In this document: positions 1-12,174 of the stretch, piece by piece
Layout of the letters: each line of letters starts with the position of its first letter
Position numbering within the stretch: position 1 is the first letter of the stretch
Assembly: GCA_014529385.2 (NCBI GenBank)
Contig: CM043950.1
Span: 78,486,343 to 78,550,342, forward strand
Source of the DNA: Adiantum capillus-veneris
Taxonomy: Eukaryota > Streptophyta > Polypodiopsida > Polypodiales > Pteridaceae
Reading direction: 5' to 3'
DNA length: 64,000 nt
Program-made: the position numbers and the translations under genes
The notes under the pieces: model-generated
Told to the model about the DNA's origin: nothing
Seen by the model: the letters and a program-made list of their open reading frames with translations, nothing else
Databases searched by the model: none

Positions 1-1720
1 GCGGTTGATTACAGGTAAAGCAGAGGGTTGGGCAAACCCGCATGAGTAAAGAAAGCGGGTAGCAGGTGCCAGTGGTGTACATATGCTAGGTGGTTTTGCA
101 GTGTACAGAGAGTCTGTTTTGGGTGTGCAGTTTTTTAGTGCAATAAGGCCATGTGTGGTTGAACATAAATGTTCAACGAGGGGGTGGGCAATGATGGTGC
201 AACCAAAGTTGGTTCGAGCTACGAGATGGTTAATGCCAGGTAGAGGCAGCATGTGATTGCAGTGCAGAAGGCTAGCGTAGGTATCAAAGCCCTAGGCAGC
301 CCAAGGATAGCGGAGGTGTATGCTAGAAGTGGTTTTTAAGGCCAAGGGTGTGCTGCAAACAGCCAAGCAGGTTGGTGGCCTACTGTGTCCGAGATGTGGG
401 TTTTACATGCTGAAATGTAGTGCTCAGTGTGCTCTAGAAGCCGGTCCAGACGGCTCGTCAAATGGAACCCCGGTGCTCAAGATATTGCGGTTTAAAGTTG
501 AAGTGTGTAGCAGATCCCCGACGGGCAGGGCAGTTGGGGACACGTGGCCCAGGCAGGTGTGAGCGGATACTTGTGAAGTGCTTGAGTTATGGAGCATGCC
601 TGTCTTTTCGGACTGCGAAACGGAGCTCTGGATAGCAAGTTATGGCCGTTAGAAGATTTTCCGGGGACCGGGTCTAAGCCCACTTGGCCGCATTGGAAAA
701 TGTGCCATCTGGCGTCTTTTGGGCCTCGCCAAAGTTCTTAGTTATAGTATGCTTCATGAGGAGCTAGCACAAATCGACTGCACATCAATAGGATATTTGG
801 TCGGACAGATACAGCGAGACGAAGTTGGGAGCATTTGGACAGTGGACAATTGCAGATGATTTTTTAAGTTTTTTATGGCCTTGGATAGCGAACTCCGGGG
901 AATCAGAATGCAATGGGGTTGACACGGCCAGGGACCGATAAAAGTGGGGACTCGACACCGCTTTGCGGCCCGGTAATTGGATCCTCGGGTGCCAGTTGGC
1001 AGACAAGAGAAAGGAGGGGAGAAGTTGGTTTTCCATGGAGGTTTTTTTATAAAAATTTCAAGGCCTTGGAGACCATTCAAAGTGGGACAGAACCAGGTGC
1101 TGCCACATGGCGGCATTCTACCCCATATGCGCAGCAAGACAGCGGGATGGCGTGCTTCATAGGCTGGGCTTTGAGGCACCATTAGGTAACCAAAAGGGGG
1201 TTTGGGGAGCTCCAAGCTCCGTGAGCTATGGCGGACGCCCAGCGGCGCTCGGAGTTGGTGCTGTTGAGCGTCGCGCGGCCATGCGGGGTGAAGAAGGTGG
1301 CGGTTTTGGAGAGGTGCGCCCGCGCGGGAGTTGGAGGGCCAGGGCGCCGGTGGGCCTGATTGATGACGTGGCAAGTCCGCAAGGGACTATGCCCGCGCCC
1401 GTGAGGAAAAAGAAGTTTTTAAAAGGGAGCTCCCCCAACCCAATAGCGACATCGCTATTGCGAGGCTAGGGGAGGAGTCCCATGGCAGCAAAGAGATGGG
1501 AGAGGAGTGAGCCCGGAGGCCTCCAAAGTATGTAAAGCCAAGCCAAGGCCGGACATTGCAAAGGGCGTCCGGCCAAGCAAAGGCAAAGGTAAGAGGGACC
1601 GGGCAAGGAAAGGTCAAAAATCAAGCCAAAAGAGTAGTGCAAAGAGGAGCCTAAAAAGGGAAAAAAAGGAGGATAAAAAATAAAAAATAGAAGGCTAGGC
1701 GGCAATAGCGATATCACTAA

Positions 1721-1722
<2 letters not shown>

Positions 1723-1757
<35 letters not shown>
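1723..1757. repeat. Poly-C homopolymer, 35 bases
   Basis: There are 35 uninterrupted C residues. The length may be imprecise because homopolymers are hard to sequence. A similar C run (followed by A) lies at 49861-49896. Confidence 0.9.
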
Positions 1758-1759
<2 letters not shown>

Positions 1760-2205
1760 AGTGCAAAAGAGAAAAGAAGAGAGGGAATAAGGCGGTGTCC
1801 CCCTTCCCCAAAAGATACCAAAAATTGGTGCCATATGGACCAATTAAAGTGCAATTTCCTAAATTGAACCCCCCACCCTATAAAAGTAAAAAATTAATCA
1901 AATTAGGGGCTTTTTGGCCTAGTTTTTGTGCCGTTTTGAAGCCTGCAAAGTGGAGCTTTTGGACAGAGGAGTGTGCCTGTCAAGCCCTTTGCATTTTCCT
2001 TGTGTAAATGGCCATGGTGGTGGCAGTGTGAGTTTGTACAGGTGTTTTGTGGAGTGCAATCGAGTCACAGTTGCCTCTCGTGCTGTTGTTTCCCCTTCCC
2101 CCCTTCTCTTTCTCCTACTTTCATGGTTCTCCTCGGTGCCGGCTGTGTGGAAGTGTGTGCCCCCCGGGCCGACGGTGTGTTGAGTGAGATAGTGAGATTG
2201 AGTGG

Positions 2206-2206
<1 letters not shown>

Positions 2207-2237
<31 letters not shown>
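2207..2237. repeat. (GT)n microsatellite
   Basis: An uninterrupted GT dinucleotide tract of about 15 units is read directly from the sequence. Confidence 0.95.
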
Positions 2238-2239
<2 letters not shown>

Positions 2240-2407
2240 GGGTGGAGACAGGCATTGGTAGTAGGTGTACCTTGTGTGGTGGTTTTGTGGAGTGTGTGAG
2301 CAATAGAAATCGAGCAAGCGGTGGTCTGCTAGTGTGAGTTGTGTGTTTGAAGGTGTTTTCTGAGAGGATAGGGGTGCTGTGAATACCCTGAGCTATAGAG
2401 AGGCCTT

Positions 2408-2613
2408 TGTGTTGGCTGTGCGCTTTTCTTCATGCTTTTATGTTCTATTTCACACCTATTTACCCTAAGTGCCACTTTGACCACCCAAGAAGCACCCAAG
2501 CTTGAATTCCCATGCAATCTCAATTGGCAAGCCTCGATTTACCTTTGTAGGCTTCATGAATTTGATAGCACAAAGTTTGATTAAACTGAGATTTGTCAAT
2601 TTTGTCTCCTACA
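2408..2613 (-). repeat. Truncated LTR copy (direct repeat of 5075-5266)
   Basis: This stretch matches 5075-5266 over about 200 bp in the same orientation, with small indels. Both contain the shared stretch CCCTAAGTGCCACTTTGACC. On the minus strand it would be the first part of the 3' LTR. Confidence 0.6.
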
Positions 2614-4301
2614 CGGATAAAATCATGTTTTCCACACCCTCTGAACGTGCACATCCTCCGGTATGTGCCAACCTCAAAGTATCCTCTGACCACCAGTGTA
2701 TTCGCTATCATCGCACAACCTTCTCCAGGATCATATGGAAAAATAGACAAGCTTCCATAAGTCATTGTCACTGTACTCTTTACTTGCCTAATGGATCTAC
2801 TTCGCAACATCTTGAGTACCACCAGGATCAAACTCCATTGACAAAACAAACAGTCCTGTTGACCCGTTAGCTCCATGAACAGAAGCACCAATAGTAGAAC
2901 CACCAGAAACCATTGATAACATCCTCCAAGAATGTGAGAAAGAATATGTTTGTAGTCTTGCTGTGGGAAAGATATTAGTTTACGTGCATCACCGCCTCTA
3001 GCTTCAAAACCATCTTTAAGCTTCATTTGGTAATCCATTCCAGCATCACAAATAGCACTACTTGATGAAACTTTATCTTGAAAATCACCATGGAGACATG
3101 TTTTAAGATCACCTTTCAATTGTCCTGTCATAGACCAGAGATTCTTGATCCTGCTCTTCAACTTGGTCATCAACCTGTTCATACCTGTGTGTATCCTTAC
3201 TCTCAAATTCCACCAGGTATCCCTTTGTGTTACACTGGAAAACCGCAAGCATATGGCTAGTAAGCTTATCATCAACCCTTTCACCTGCTTCCAAGTATCT
3301 TGCTACCATTGCATCATAAGAGTCTGCATACCTCTCAAATATACTCTCTAAGTCTCTTTCCAAATCGTCCTGATACACATACTTTCATTCGTTTCTACCT
3401 TGGTGATACTCCCCTTACTTGAATCAGATCTATTGTCTGAGTTAGGCACCCCCTCTAGATAGAAACTCCAACTAGAAGTGGCATCTTCTTCCATATCCAC
3501 AAGATTCTGCATAGCAGCCTCTGCATGGCATGTATCCTTACCTGTATCTTCAACTTGGTCTTGTTGAATATCTAGACTTTCCACAACTTGTAGATCTTCA
3601 AACTCAAATCCATCCATGGATTCTTCCTGATGCATATCCTCTTGTATCTCTTCAACATGTATGGCACGTCTAGATCCTTCTTGAATAAACTCTTGTATCT
3701 CTTGCAGTTGATTGGCTTCAAGCAGAATTACCTGATGTAGACCCATCTTCTCATACACAATTTCAAGTATATCTTCATCACTTTCCACCTTTATGTTCTC
3801 ATCTTGTTGGGGACACACATTCAAAATAGCTTCAAACTGTGCTTAAAAACTTGGTTCTATGAAATCTTGAGCTCTCTCTTCTTGTATGAAGCATTTGTCT
3901 TGAGAAATGCTTTGCTCCAATACTTGTAACTCTAGATCTAGATAATCAGAGCCTACTTTTATGACTGCCTGCTTAAATCCATTCCAATTATTAGCAAATT
4001 CCTTGGCACTTTCCTGAATTTGTTTACTTAAATTTGGATCTATCAACTACTGAAAAGAACTAATCATAAGCCCTTTAGATATCCCTCTCGACTTCATCTC
4101 TGATTCATAATAAAAGATGTACCCTTCAGGATCATAGCCTTCAAAAAAAACGTTCCTCTTGACATAAACTGCTTCTAAGGCAGCATATACTTCTTCATCC
4201 AATTGTTTCTCTTGTTGGACTTGTACTTCTGAAAACCCTGAATCATCTAGGTCACTCAAGAAACTGCTTATGCGCTTGTTGTTGATGTAGAAACACCGCA
4301 A
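2520..4301 (-). pseudogene. Acidic gag-like frame, broken
   Basis: From 4301 downward the minus strand carries a largely open, Glu/Asp/Gln-rich frame. It has in-frame stops near 4047 and 3843 and loses frame near 3370-3280. The encoded segments are hydrophilic and partly helical. I find no zinc knuckle and cannot assign a family by motif. Assignment as gag rests on its position just after a primer-binding site. The last 254-codon piece (3284-2520) runs into the repeated LTR sequence, so its C-terminus is not a normal protein end. It could instead be a captured host gene fragment. Confidence 0.35.
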
Positions 4302-4360
4302 ATTGTTTCATTGTATCCAAAAAAGTTGGAGTAGCCATATCTTGTTGATTTGAGTTCCGG

Positions 4361-4381
4361 CCTTTCACGTCGGGTTCACCA
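4361..4381 (-). other. Candidate retrotransposon primer-binding site
   Basis: The minus strand reads TGGTGAACCCGACGTGAAAG, two bases after the putative LTR end ...CAACA. TGG pairing with the tRNA CCA tail and this position are the standard signs. Which tRNA it matches I cannot determine here. Confidence 0.55.
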
Positions 4382-4383
4382 AA

Positions 4384-5266
4384 TGTTGAGGATCTTTTGG
4401 ATCGCGAGTTGGATGCCGAAAAGCGCCAGGCTTCTGGTTACTCAACTTCTAGAGAATGGCACTCAAAAAATACACAAGACTGTACACTAGAAATCCCTAC
4501 TAACATTGTGCTTAATTAATAAAGAAACTGTTACAAAACGGTCTCAAAACCCTGACCCTTTCATCCTGATTTGATCCCAAGCACGGAGCTAGAATCTCCA
4601 TCTTTGCTTGTGATTCCCTATACCCTTGATTCCAAGCATGGCTTCTGATTTCTTGGCTTGTGACACCCCAGCTTGTCACATCTGACTCTGACTGTAGACT
4701 CCTCTTTCATAAGCCCAAGTACAAGAAAGCTCTTTTGCTTTTTTATTTTGTTTTTTTTTTTCCTCCAAACCTCTAAAAAAATCTAACTCTAAACTATCCT
4801 ATTGATTATGGCAAAACACAAAAGCAAACTATGCTTTTAATCCTGAACTTGGTTTTAAAAAAAACTCGAATTTTGCTTTGTTTTGGACAAACTCCCGCGT
4901 GCAAACCACTACTTAATGACGTGGCACTGGCTATCGACCTTCACGGAAATCCTAGATTTTTGGATCAATAGGAGTGCCGGCATTGATTTTTGCTTATGTA
5001 GCTCTTTGTTTCAGACACTCTTCTGATCCACGCGAGTCCTTCTGTCTCTCCTCCAAAACCTGCGTGCTTGCTGTGAGCTTTTCTTCATGCTTTAATGTTT
5101 GATTTCACACCTCTTTACCCTAAGTGCCACTTTGACCACCCAAGCTTGAATTCCCATGCAATCTCAATTGGCAAGCCTTGGTTCACCTTTGTCGGCTTCA
5201 TGAATTTGATAGCACAAAGCTTGATGTTAAACATTAAACTGAGATTCATCAATTTTGTCTCCTAGA
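4384..5266 (-). repeat. Putative 5' LTR
   Basis: On the minus strand it starts TCTAGGAGAC (TGTAGGAGAC in the other copy) and ends CTCAACA next to the primer-binding site. It is about 883 bp. Only the first ~200 bp have a partner in this window, so the boundaries are inferred. Confidence 0.45.
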
Positions 5267-8200
5267 GGATAGAATTACAGCACCGGTGAGACTTACAGTT
5301 TGCTGGATATCGTTGTTGTTCATCTTCTTTGAGCTTCAGTTGTGATGCCTTATAGACATGCTCAACCTTTGTTGTTTCCCCCAACAGCCTTTGACTGGAG
5401 TCGAAACCGTTTTTGGTACTGGCCCGCAAAGGCTCGAATCTTTCTGCACCATACTTCAACTCCAATACACGTCATTTCCAATGGTGGCTCCGATCCCCGA
5501 TCTGATGGCGTGAAACTTTGTGAGCTCCTCACGTACTAGGTTTCATGGTTACCCGCATCCAGTTTTTGAAGACTTTAGTTCGCCATTAGCCATCATCATC
5601 TTGGCCATTTGCTTGTACAAATTTTTTTTTGATACTTGAGCGAGGCCTACGGCTGGTAGATGTTGACATCTTCAAGTGGAAATACAACAAGAATGGGGAA
5701 GGGTGAAACTTGTTCGCACAGAGGGGGAAAACTCTAAACCTAATAGAGATGTGGTAAGAGAGGAGAGGATGGGCAAAGTAATCTAGATCATAGAGGGAGA
5801 TCGTTGTAGATGAAGTAATCTAGGTCACAGAGAGAGACTTCTACAAATGAAGAACACCATAGCTAGAATGTGTTGTAGCAAGTTAGAGGTAGGTTTGAGG
5901 AAGCATATAGAGATAGGTGAGTGTGGAATACTGAAAAGTGGCCCCTCAAATCTAGTGAGAGATTGAATTTTGAGCTGCGGCAAGATTGAGACGGGAGAGA
6001 AATCTAGGAGGGAAATGGGGGATAGGGGATAGTGGATAGTGGTCTACCTCTTTAAAGCTAGAGAGAGAAAGCTTCACGTTGATTGGGTGGTGGAAGTGGG
6101 GAGAAAAGTATACAGCCAGATCTGGGGGTGAAAAGCCTCTATTTATTAGTAATATGGGTGAAGAACTTCTTAAAATGAAGCTAGTCCTATTTTTTTTAAT
6201 GGATATATAATAGAGAATGTAGGCCCCCCCCCTACCTCTCTAGCCTTTCACCCCTACTTTAGAAGGCCTGCCCAACCCAACATTTTTGTGCACTTGGCAC
6301 ACCACCATTGGCTAGGTTCTTAATCTCCACTATTAGTGCTTGACAAGGTAAGTGGTCCTTCTATACCCCATTTCCCCCTAATGAGTCAAAGGGCTTCTAG
6401 GACTAGGAATTCATAGAACTCGTGTACTCTTTTGGATGAAGCTTTGGAGGGCTTTGGTGCTACACACAACAAAGTTTCTCAACGGCATGACCTAGGACAA
6501 CAAGAAGAGGAATTTTGAGCTTATGCAAATACTTGATGAGGCTTATTTTGATGATAATAGAAGTAATGATAAGCTCCAATTGACAAGGGTATCCACTAGG
6601 ATGACGAAAGATGTGACTTAAACAAACAAAGACTTGATGATCTTATGAAATCGTTGGATGAGATTTTAAAGGATTTTGTTCCCCTGAATGCAGTTGTTCA
6701 GGGACGTAACAAGGTGAGGTTTATTATGGAACCTAATGATTTGCTACTAGATAGAGGAGCTCTAGAAACTAGAGTGGGTGATTTGCTTTCTCCATTGTAT
6801 TTAGCTATGAGAGGGATGAGAAGAATGTTGAGAGACATATGGTCAGTATTCATGGTACATATAAGGAGGCTTTCTTACAGCATGAGAGAGACTAGTCAAA
6901 GGGTACTTCTGACGACTAGGAAGTCACAAAACTCATGTGTACTCTTTTGGATGAAGATTTGACTAGGGTTCTAGGCTGGTCAAAGGGTTCTTTTAAGGAC
7001 GAAGTCATATAACCCAAGTGTACTCTTTTTTATGAAGATTTGGACTAGGATTTTGGGTTGGTCAAAAGGTTCTTCTAAGGACTAGGAATTCATAGATCTC
7101 ATGTGTATTCTTTTGGATGAAGCTCTGCTACAGACAACAAAGTTTCTCAAACATGACTGGGAAAACAAGAATAGGAAAATTTTGAGCTGTTGCAATTACT
7201 CAACGAGGCTTCTTTTGATGATAATATAAGTAATGATAAGTTCCAAATGACAAGGGTATCCAACAGGATTATGTGAGATGTGACCTAAACCAACAAAGAC
7301 AAGATGATGAATAAGATCCTATGAAATTATTGGATGAGATTTTAGAGGATTTTGTTCCCCTATGAGAAGTTATGGCCGTTCAGGGACCTAACAAGGTGAG
7401 GGTTATTATGGGACCTAATGAAACTGGATAGTGAAGCTTTGGAAACTAGAGTGGGTGATTTGCATTCACTAGTGTATCTAGCTATGGAGGGATATGGCAC
7501 CTCTTGTTGCTACCATATGATTAAAGAGGTGATATGGACTAAAGTATGATCCTATTCACTCATGCACTACTTATGCCCTTTGGTTGGGGAGGTGTACAAT
7601 TGGATGCATATGGATAATGCAGGTCTCAAAAAGTAGAACACATATGGGATATGAGCTATTTATGCATTATGATCCATGCCCTACGTCAATTTGTTTATAT
7701 GCCTTTGATAAATAAGAATGCCTTGATGTCCTTGATGTATGTTACTCCGTCTATGTGCCTATGGATTTAGTGACTATGATGTTGTTATGCAGGCTTAGAG
7801 GGGGTGGATGTCATGTTGTGGCACATCTGTAATGTGAAAATATGTACATACTTACATGGGTTTTAGATGCACAAGAATAGTTGTCACAATGTACATAGTG
7901 TCACATGCTTGTTCACGGTAACCAACGTGTATATACTTTACACCATGGAGCTATGGCCTTGGATGTGGGGCCATCGATATTTTTTCATTCTACATGATGC
8001 ATTTGCTGATCATAGGATGCTTTAAGCTAAGGGTAAGGTATGGAGATGTGCATCGCACCTGCTTAATAGGGCCCGAATGAAACTGTTGATATGCATCAAC
8101 AAATGCATGTGACCGTCAAAACTCTAATGCAAATTGGTAATACAAAGAAATTGTATACACATGCTTTGGAATATTGAAGAATTATTCACACAAAATATTG

Positions 8201-10570
8201 TATTCTCATGAAAAGAAGCCTCATCAAGTGATTGCATAAGCTCAAAAAAAATTTGCACTAGAAATAGCATTTTTGGGTCAATATAGATTGAGAAAGGGCC
8301 AAAATTGGGCAAACTTTGACACATTGACACGGTGGTCATGGGGAGGCAAGGGGGTGCTTGCTTATAATGCAAAAACCTTCAGTTTTTTTCTTTTCACATA
8401 TTGTCTCAAGGGTTTATCTAGGAGTAGCAGTGCAATCCCACCTCTCTTACGTCTTGTATATGAACTTGTTTTGGATTGAGTTAGGGTTTTCTCTCTTCAA
8501 TTTATTCTGTGGGCTTGATTATTAAGGTGCTTGATTATGAGGGTGCTGAAGTCTCACCAAAATCAAAATTTGGGTGAATTGAAAAGTGAACCTAGGGTTT
8601 TCCAATCAAAGAATTAATCATATATATATATGAGTTGGATCGAGGCAAGGCTATGAGTTTTTGTAGAGTACATTAGAGTTTTGATCCCGAGGAAGTCACT
8701 ATATAGAGATCGTGTATATAGCAAGCTTTCAAGCAATATTTTAAAAAACCCTAGTCTACATTTTTCTATGTATATAGAGACCCCTTACGTACCGCATTTC
8801 TTGATGAAATGCCTCTTATGTAACAAAACTTTCACTTATCCAATTTAGAATCCCCTTATGTATATATATTTTTTGTAACTTCATAGAGAAATTAACCCCT
8901 TCAGTTGAATTCACATGCTATTGTACATGTTTTTAAGTCACACCCCAAGATTCTTGATATCTTGTGTGTCAATGAAGCTTTCATTGCTGGTCTCACTGGG
9001 TTTTTAGTTGTGCTTTAACCTTAATCAGACTCATGTTTTTTTGTACAGTTTCCTATTCTCACATCTTTTTGTGAGCAAAGTGAAGTCAAGGAAGTTAATA
9101 TTTCCAATGAGATATTAATCACTTTTCTATCTCATAATCTCTTAATTAGTGATTGTGTGAAGTTCGCCCATGTGAAAATAAATAGTTTTGTGATCATTTT
9201 CTATTATCTCAATCTCATGATTGGCAAGTGTAGTGAAATCTTCACAAAATCTCAACAATTTTTGGTGGCTTTTGTGGTTACTTCATATATTCTAACCTTT
9301 CCGGCTTAGGATTAGTGAGTGTTGTGATTATCTCACAGACTTTCACAGCCTTTGGCTTCGTTTGCGTTTGTTGTTGCAAATTGGTTTATTACAATTGGTC
9401 GATTACAAACTCTCATATCCAAAGGCCCTCTACTTGCCCAACTACTAGCTAGGCTGCACACTTTTTGATAGCATTGTTTGTCTAATTATATACTACACAC
9501 TCTAAGATAAAACCTTTGATGCCATATTTCTCACTTTTGACAAAAACCTAGAAAACCACTACATTGAACATCAATCAGACCGCAGGGTTCACCTTACATT
9601 GTATGTGACCTATCACGTGAGTTCAACAAAAGGGTATTTAAATCCCTTAAAACTTACAGAAATAAATTTATAGAAGGATATTCCTTTTACAAATCTCAAA
9701 AAACTTATAGAAAGAAAAGGGCTCATTATACTCCCTAGAAAATTCATGGAACAGGGGTTTTAGAAAAAGGGTCTGAATGCACGTGATATAATGGTCTTAC
9801 AAATAGTGAACTGCCCGAGCAATCAGATGACAACCTCATCTTTATTACTCTCGGACCTTTCTCTTCCTTGCCTAGATAGGTCAATCATGCACATGTAATG
9901 CCGTTTGTTTGGTATAATGTCATGTTTTATATCATGCTATCAAGAAACATATCCCCCTTATCCATTAGACCTATGTGACCACATGGATTGAGCATAGAAA
10001 CAAAAGATTGCAATTTGGGATGTGCCTTGAGTTGACTCCACTTTAAACAGCCCAAAGGTTCCTAGCCCTACCCTTGTTGGGAAAGTTTTCCACTTGCATC
10101 AGCCCAATAGCTAAGTCATGGTTGCTTTCGAATACCATTCTTGATTTTCTTGCTGTCAATGTTTTATGCCCTCTCTTGCATGGGAGCTAAGTTGCATAAA
10201 TCTTACTCAGTAAGACATAGATTAGCACTTGAAGGCATGTTCTTCATCAAGGCATATGCTGCATTATCAAGACTCAAAGGTCAATCTTCTAAGTCCAATG
10301 CTAGGCACACCAATTTAGGGAGGCTATGACCGGCCAATGATGTCTCCAAATGAAAATAAAGTTAAGCTTAAGCTGTCTCATTGAGGGACGGTTGTTAAAA
10401 GTGATGCCTCCAATCTAGCATAGGAATGGATCTTATAGGTGTCCTAAGTGATTTTTCTACCTTGGAAATATGTAAACCCGAGTGAAGAGCTTAATCCAAA
10501 ACATTGCAGCTAGACAATTAATTGGCTCCACGAGACATCACCCCCTACTCTAAAATCACTCAGGTTTCTG
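5267..10570. other. Long gene-free interval with degenerate repeats
   Basis: I see no supportable gene across this 5.3 kb. Open frames are short, lack recognisable motifs and are interrupted. The notable structure is the tandem duplication at 6380-7500. The remainder is AT-rich unique-looking sequence, probably decayed transposon DNA. Confidence 0.5.
6380..7500. repeat. Nested tandem duplication
   Basis: The block 6480-6800 recurs with divergence at 7138-7480. Shared stretches include ATTTTGATGATAATA, TGGATGAGATTTTA and ACTAGAGTGGGTGATTTGC. Between and around them an ~82-bp module (GTCAAAGG...ACTCTTTTGGATGAAG) occurs near 6383, 6895, 6979 and 7060. The longest frame inside (6645-6962) is not conserved between the copies, so I do not call it a gene. 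Confidence 0.75.
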
Positions 10571-10580
10571 TAGCAATTAT

Positions 10581-10640
<60 letters not shown>
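10581..10640. repeat. (CT)n microsatellite
   Basis: A pure CT tract of about 30 units lies about 200 bp past the 3' end of the TAXi-like gene. Confidence 0.95.
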
Positions 10641-10644
<4 letters not shown>

Positions 10645-10849
10645 AATTAGACATTTGCTCAATTTCGATGTAATAATTTTGATTAGGAGGAGCTAATAAT
10701 TTTGATTAGGAGGAACGGAGCCACATGATAATACTGCATAATGTCAGTACTGAGGTTAATTTAAGCTAGCATAAAGGGAAGGAAAAACGAAGAAGCCAGC
10801 TTTGCTCTGTAGGGAGGTTGAAAGATGCATGTTCTTGGTTGTGGAGGAA

Positions 10850-12130
10850 TTAACTGGAAACTCCTGGATACATGGGGTAGAGAAGCCCGGAACAGGAGGG
10901 GGCTTCAGGGTGGAATACGAAAGGGTGGAAGATGGATCTGAAGCCAAAGCGAGAGTGTTCCAAGTCGAATTCAGCCAGGCAATCCATCTGCTGAAAGGTG
11001 CCCAAAACAGAGGGATCCCTTGCTTTTGCCTTCAAAAAACCCATGCAAGCCACCATAGAGTTGGATCCATTATACACAAAAGTGCTGCGAGGATATAAGC
11101 CCCACCCCCCTCCCCCTTCCACTTGAAAGCTCGTAGTGGGCGTCTTCAGATATGGGGCTTGCCCCGCATAATACAGAGGCGATGTATCAAAGCATGTATC
11201 AAAGGGCTCTATCGCCTTCACCGCCTTCACCACACTTCTGTAGCCTATGGCTTCTCTAAACCTCTGCCTAAACGCTTTGTATACCGACCTCTCTAGCGTC
11301 GTATACGTCTGCGTTGTGCTTATCCTCATCTTCATCGGCTTCTTCAGCACCCCGACTCCTGCAGCTGCTCCCTCTATGCTCATGTTCAGCAGCTTGAAGG
11401 CGTAGCCTGCTGCCCCCTTGACGTAGTAGAGCCGTGTCTGCAGAGATGTCGTGAAGGTCTCCATTACGCCCCTTTGCCCATTCAGCAGCGCGTAGGTGGA
11501 TACGCGCCCGAAGAAGGCGACGCTAGGCAGGCAGTAGGAGAATTGGGGAGCCAGGCCAGCGCTCTTGCTGATCTGAGCGGGCAGGGATTGATCCCCTTTG
11601 CTGAAGCCACCAATTCCTGCAGCTGCAATGGAGCTATCAAGGTCTGCACAGCAGGTGAAAGTGACTGCAGAGGCATTGAAGGAAAGCAGGGGATCGGGGA
11701 AATCAGTTCTCTGTATGAAGAGGCTGAGAGTATCTTGTGTGCAGCTGCATGAGGGAAAGGAGGTGGGTGCTGCAGGAGCAGGAGCAAGGGAGTTATATGG
11801 GGGCGCCGCATTGCAGGATGAGAAAGTGGAGGAGACAGATGGCTGAAACGCTGAGGAAGAGGAAGAGCTGTTAAGAGCGCTGCTGCAGCGCAGAGTGGTG
11901 AAGGGACTCTGCACGTCGAGCTTCACTGGCACGTTCTGCACAGGGGTTCCCAAAGGCAGGTTGAGGTTAAACGACGATACACCATTATAGCTGCTAACGC
12001 TCATTGTAGCTACGAGCACGTTGGAGTATGTGGCAGCCATCGCCATATGCTGCTGCCCATATTGCATTACTAATGCTATAAGTGAGAGCATGAGTAGAGT
12101 ACTAACATCCTTACAGTGCTTAATCACCAT
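10850..12130 (-). CDS. TAXi-type xylanase-inhibitor / EDGP-like protein (inactive aspartic-protease fold)
   Basis: A single-exon gene of 426 codons with an ATG at 12130 and a TAA stop. Residues 1-32 include a hydrophobic stretch (LLMLSLIALVM) consistent with a secretory signal. A TAXi_N-like half follows, with GIGGFSKGDQSLPAQIS (172-188) and FSYCLPS (197-203), then a TAXi_C-like half. The two catalytic motifs are lost: the first DTG site reads DVQS (72-75) and the second reads ISTTQTYTTL (270-279). That pattern is known for the xylanase-inhibitor and extracellular dermal glycoprotein group, which bind fungal or plant glycosidases or sense peptides in the apoplast and do not cleave protein. 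Many Cys residues suggest disulfides. A TATA-like box, a G-box and a leader hairpin lie upstream, and no break is seen. The true target is unknown. Confidence 0.88.
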   Translation of the reverse strand: MVIKHCKDVSTLLMLSLIALVMQYGQQHMAMAATYSNVLVATMSVSSYNGVSSFNLNLPLGTPVQNVPVKLDVQSPFTTLRCSSALNSSSSSSAFQPSVSSTFSSCNAAPPYNSLAPAPAAPTSFPSCSCTQDTLSLFIQRTDFPDPLLSFNASAVTFTCCADLDSSIAAAGIGGFSKGDQSLPAQISKSAGLAPQFSYCLPSVAFFGRVSTYALLNGQRGVMETFTTSLQTRLYYVKGAAGYAFKLLNMSIEGAAAGVGVLKKPMKMRISTTQTYTTLERSVYKAFRQRFREAIGYRSVVKAVKAIEPFDTCFDTSPLYYAGQAPYLKTPTTSFQVEGGGGWGLYPRSTFVYNGSNSMVACMGFLKAKARDPSVLGTFQQMDCLAEFDLEHSRFGFRSIFHPFVFHPEAPSCSGLLYPMYPGVSS

Positions 12131-12174
12131 TGCTGCTTGCTGTAGGTAATTAATTAGAAGCTCTCTGTTATACG

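Larger units (their letters stand above)
1..2407. other. Intergenic DNA without a supportable gene
   Basis: No reading frame here resembles a known protein; the open frames are short and low-complexity. The stretch holds a 35-base C run, a (GT)n tract and a TATA-like CTATAAAAG near 1876. It also holds two related palindromes: CAATAGCGA/TCGCTATTG at 1441-1460 and an imperfect version at 1702-1724. It could be decayed retrotransposon LTR, but I see no partner LTR in the window. Confidence 0.5.
2408..5266 (-). mobile_element. Gag-only LTR retrotransposon remnant with truncated 3' LTR
   Basis: Read on the minus strand, a candidate 5' LTR (5266 to 4384) ends in ...CTCAACA. Two bases later comes the motif TGGTGAACCCGACGTGAAAG, which starts with the TGG expected opposite a tRNA CCA end. 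An acidic gag-like frame with stops follows. Sequence resembling the start of the 5' LTR then recurs at 2613-2408 as a direct repeat (start TGTAGGAGAC; TCTAGGAGAC in the other copy). No protease, reverse transcriptase or integrase is recognisable, so it would be a non-autonomous element. The 3' LTR copy stops after about 205 bp. Alternatively the direct repeat is an unrelated duplication; a comparison with full-length family members would decide. Confidence 0.5.

Noticed and set aside
6645-6962. 105-codon frame
   Set aside because: It is not maintained in the duplicated copy at 7310-7500, so it is unlikely to be coding.
11474-11846. Open frames on the plus and other minus frames inside the TAXi-like gene
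   Set aside because: They are shadows of the 426-codon gene, whose own frame carries the family motifs.
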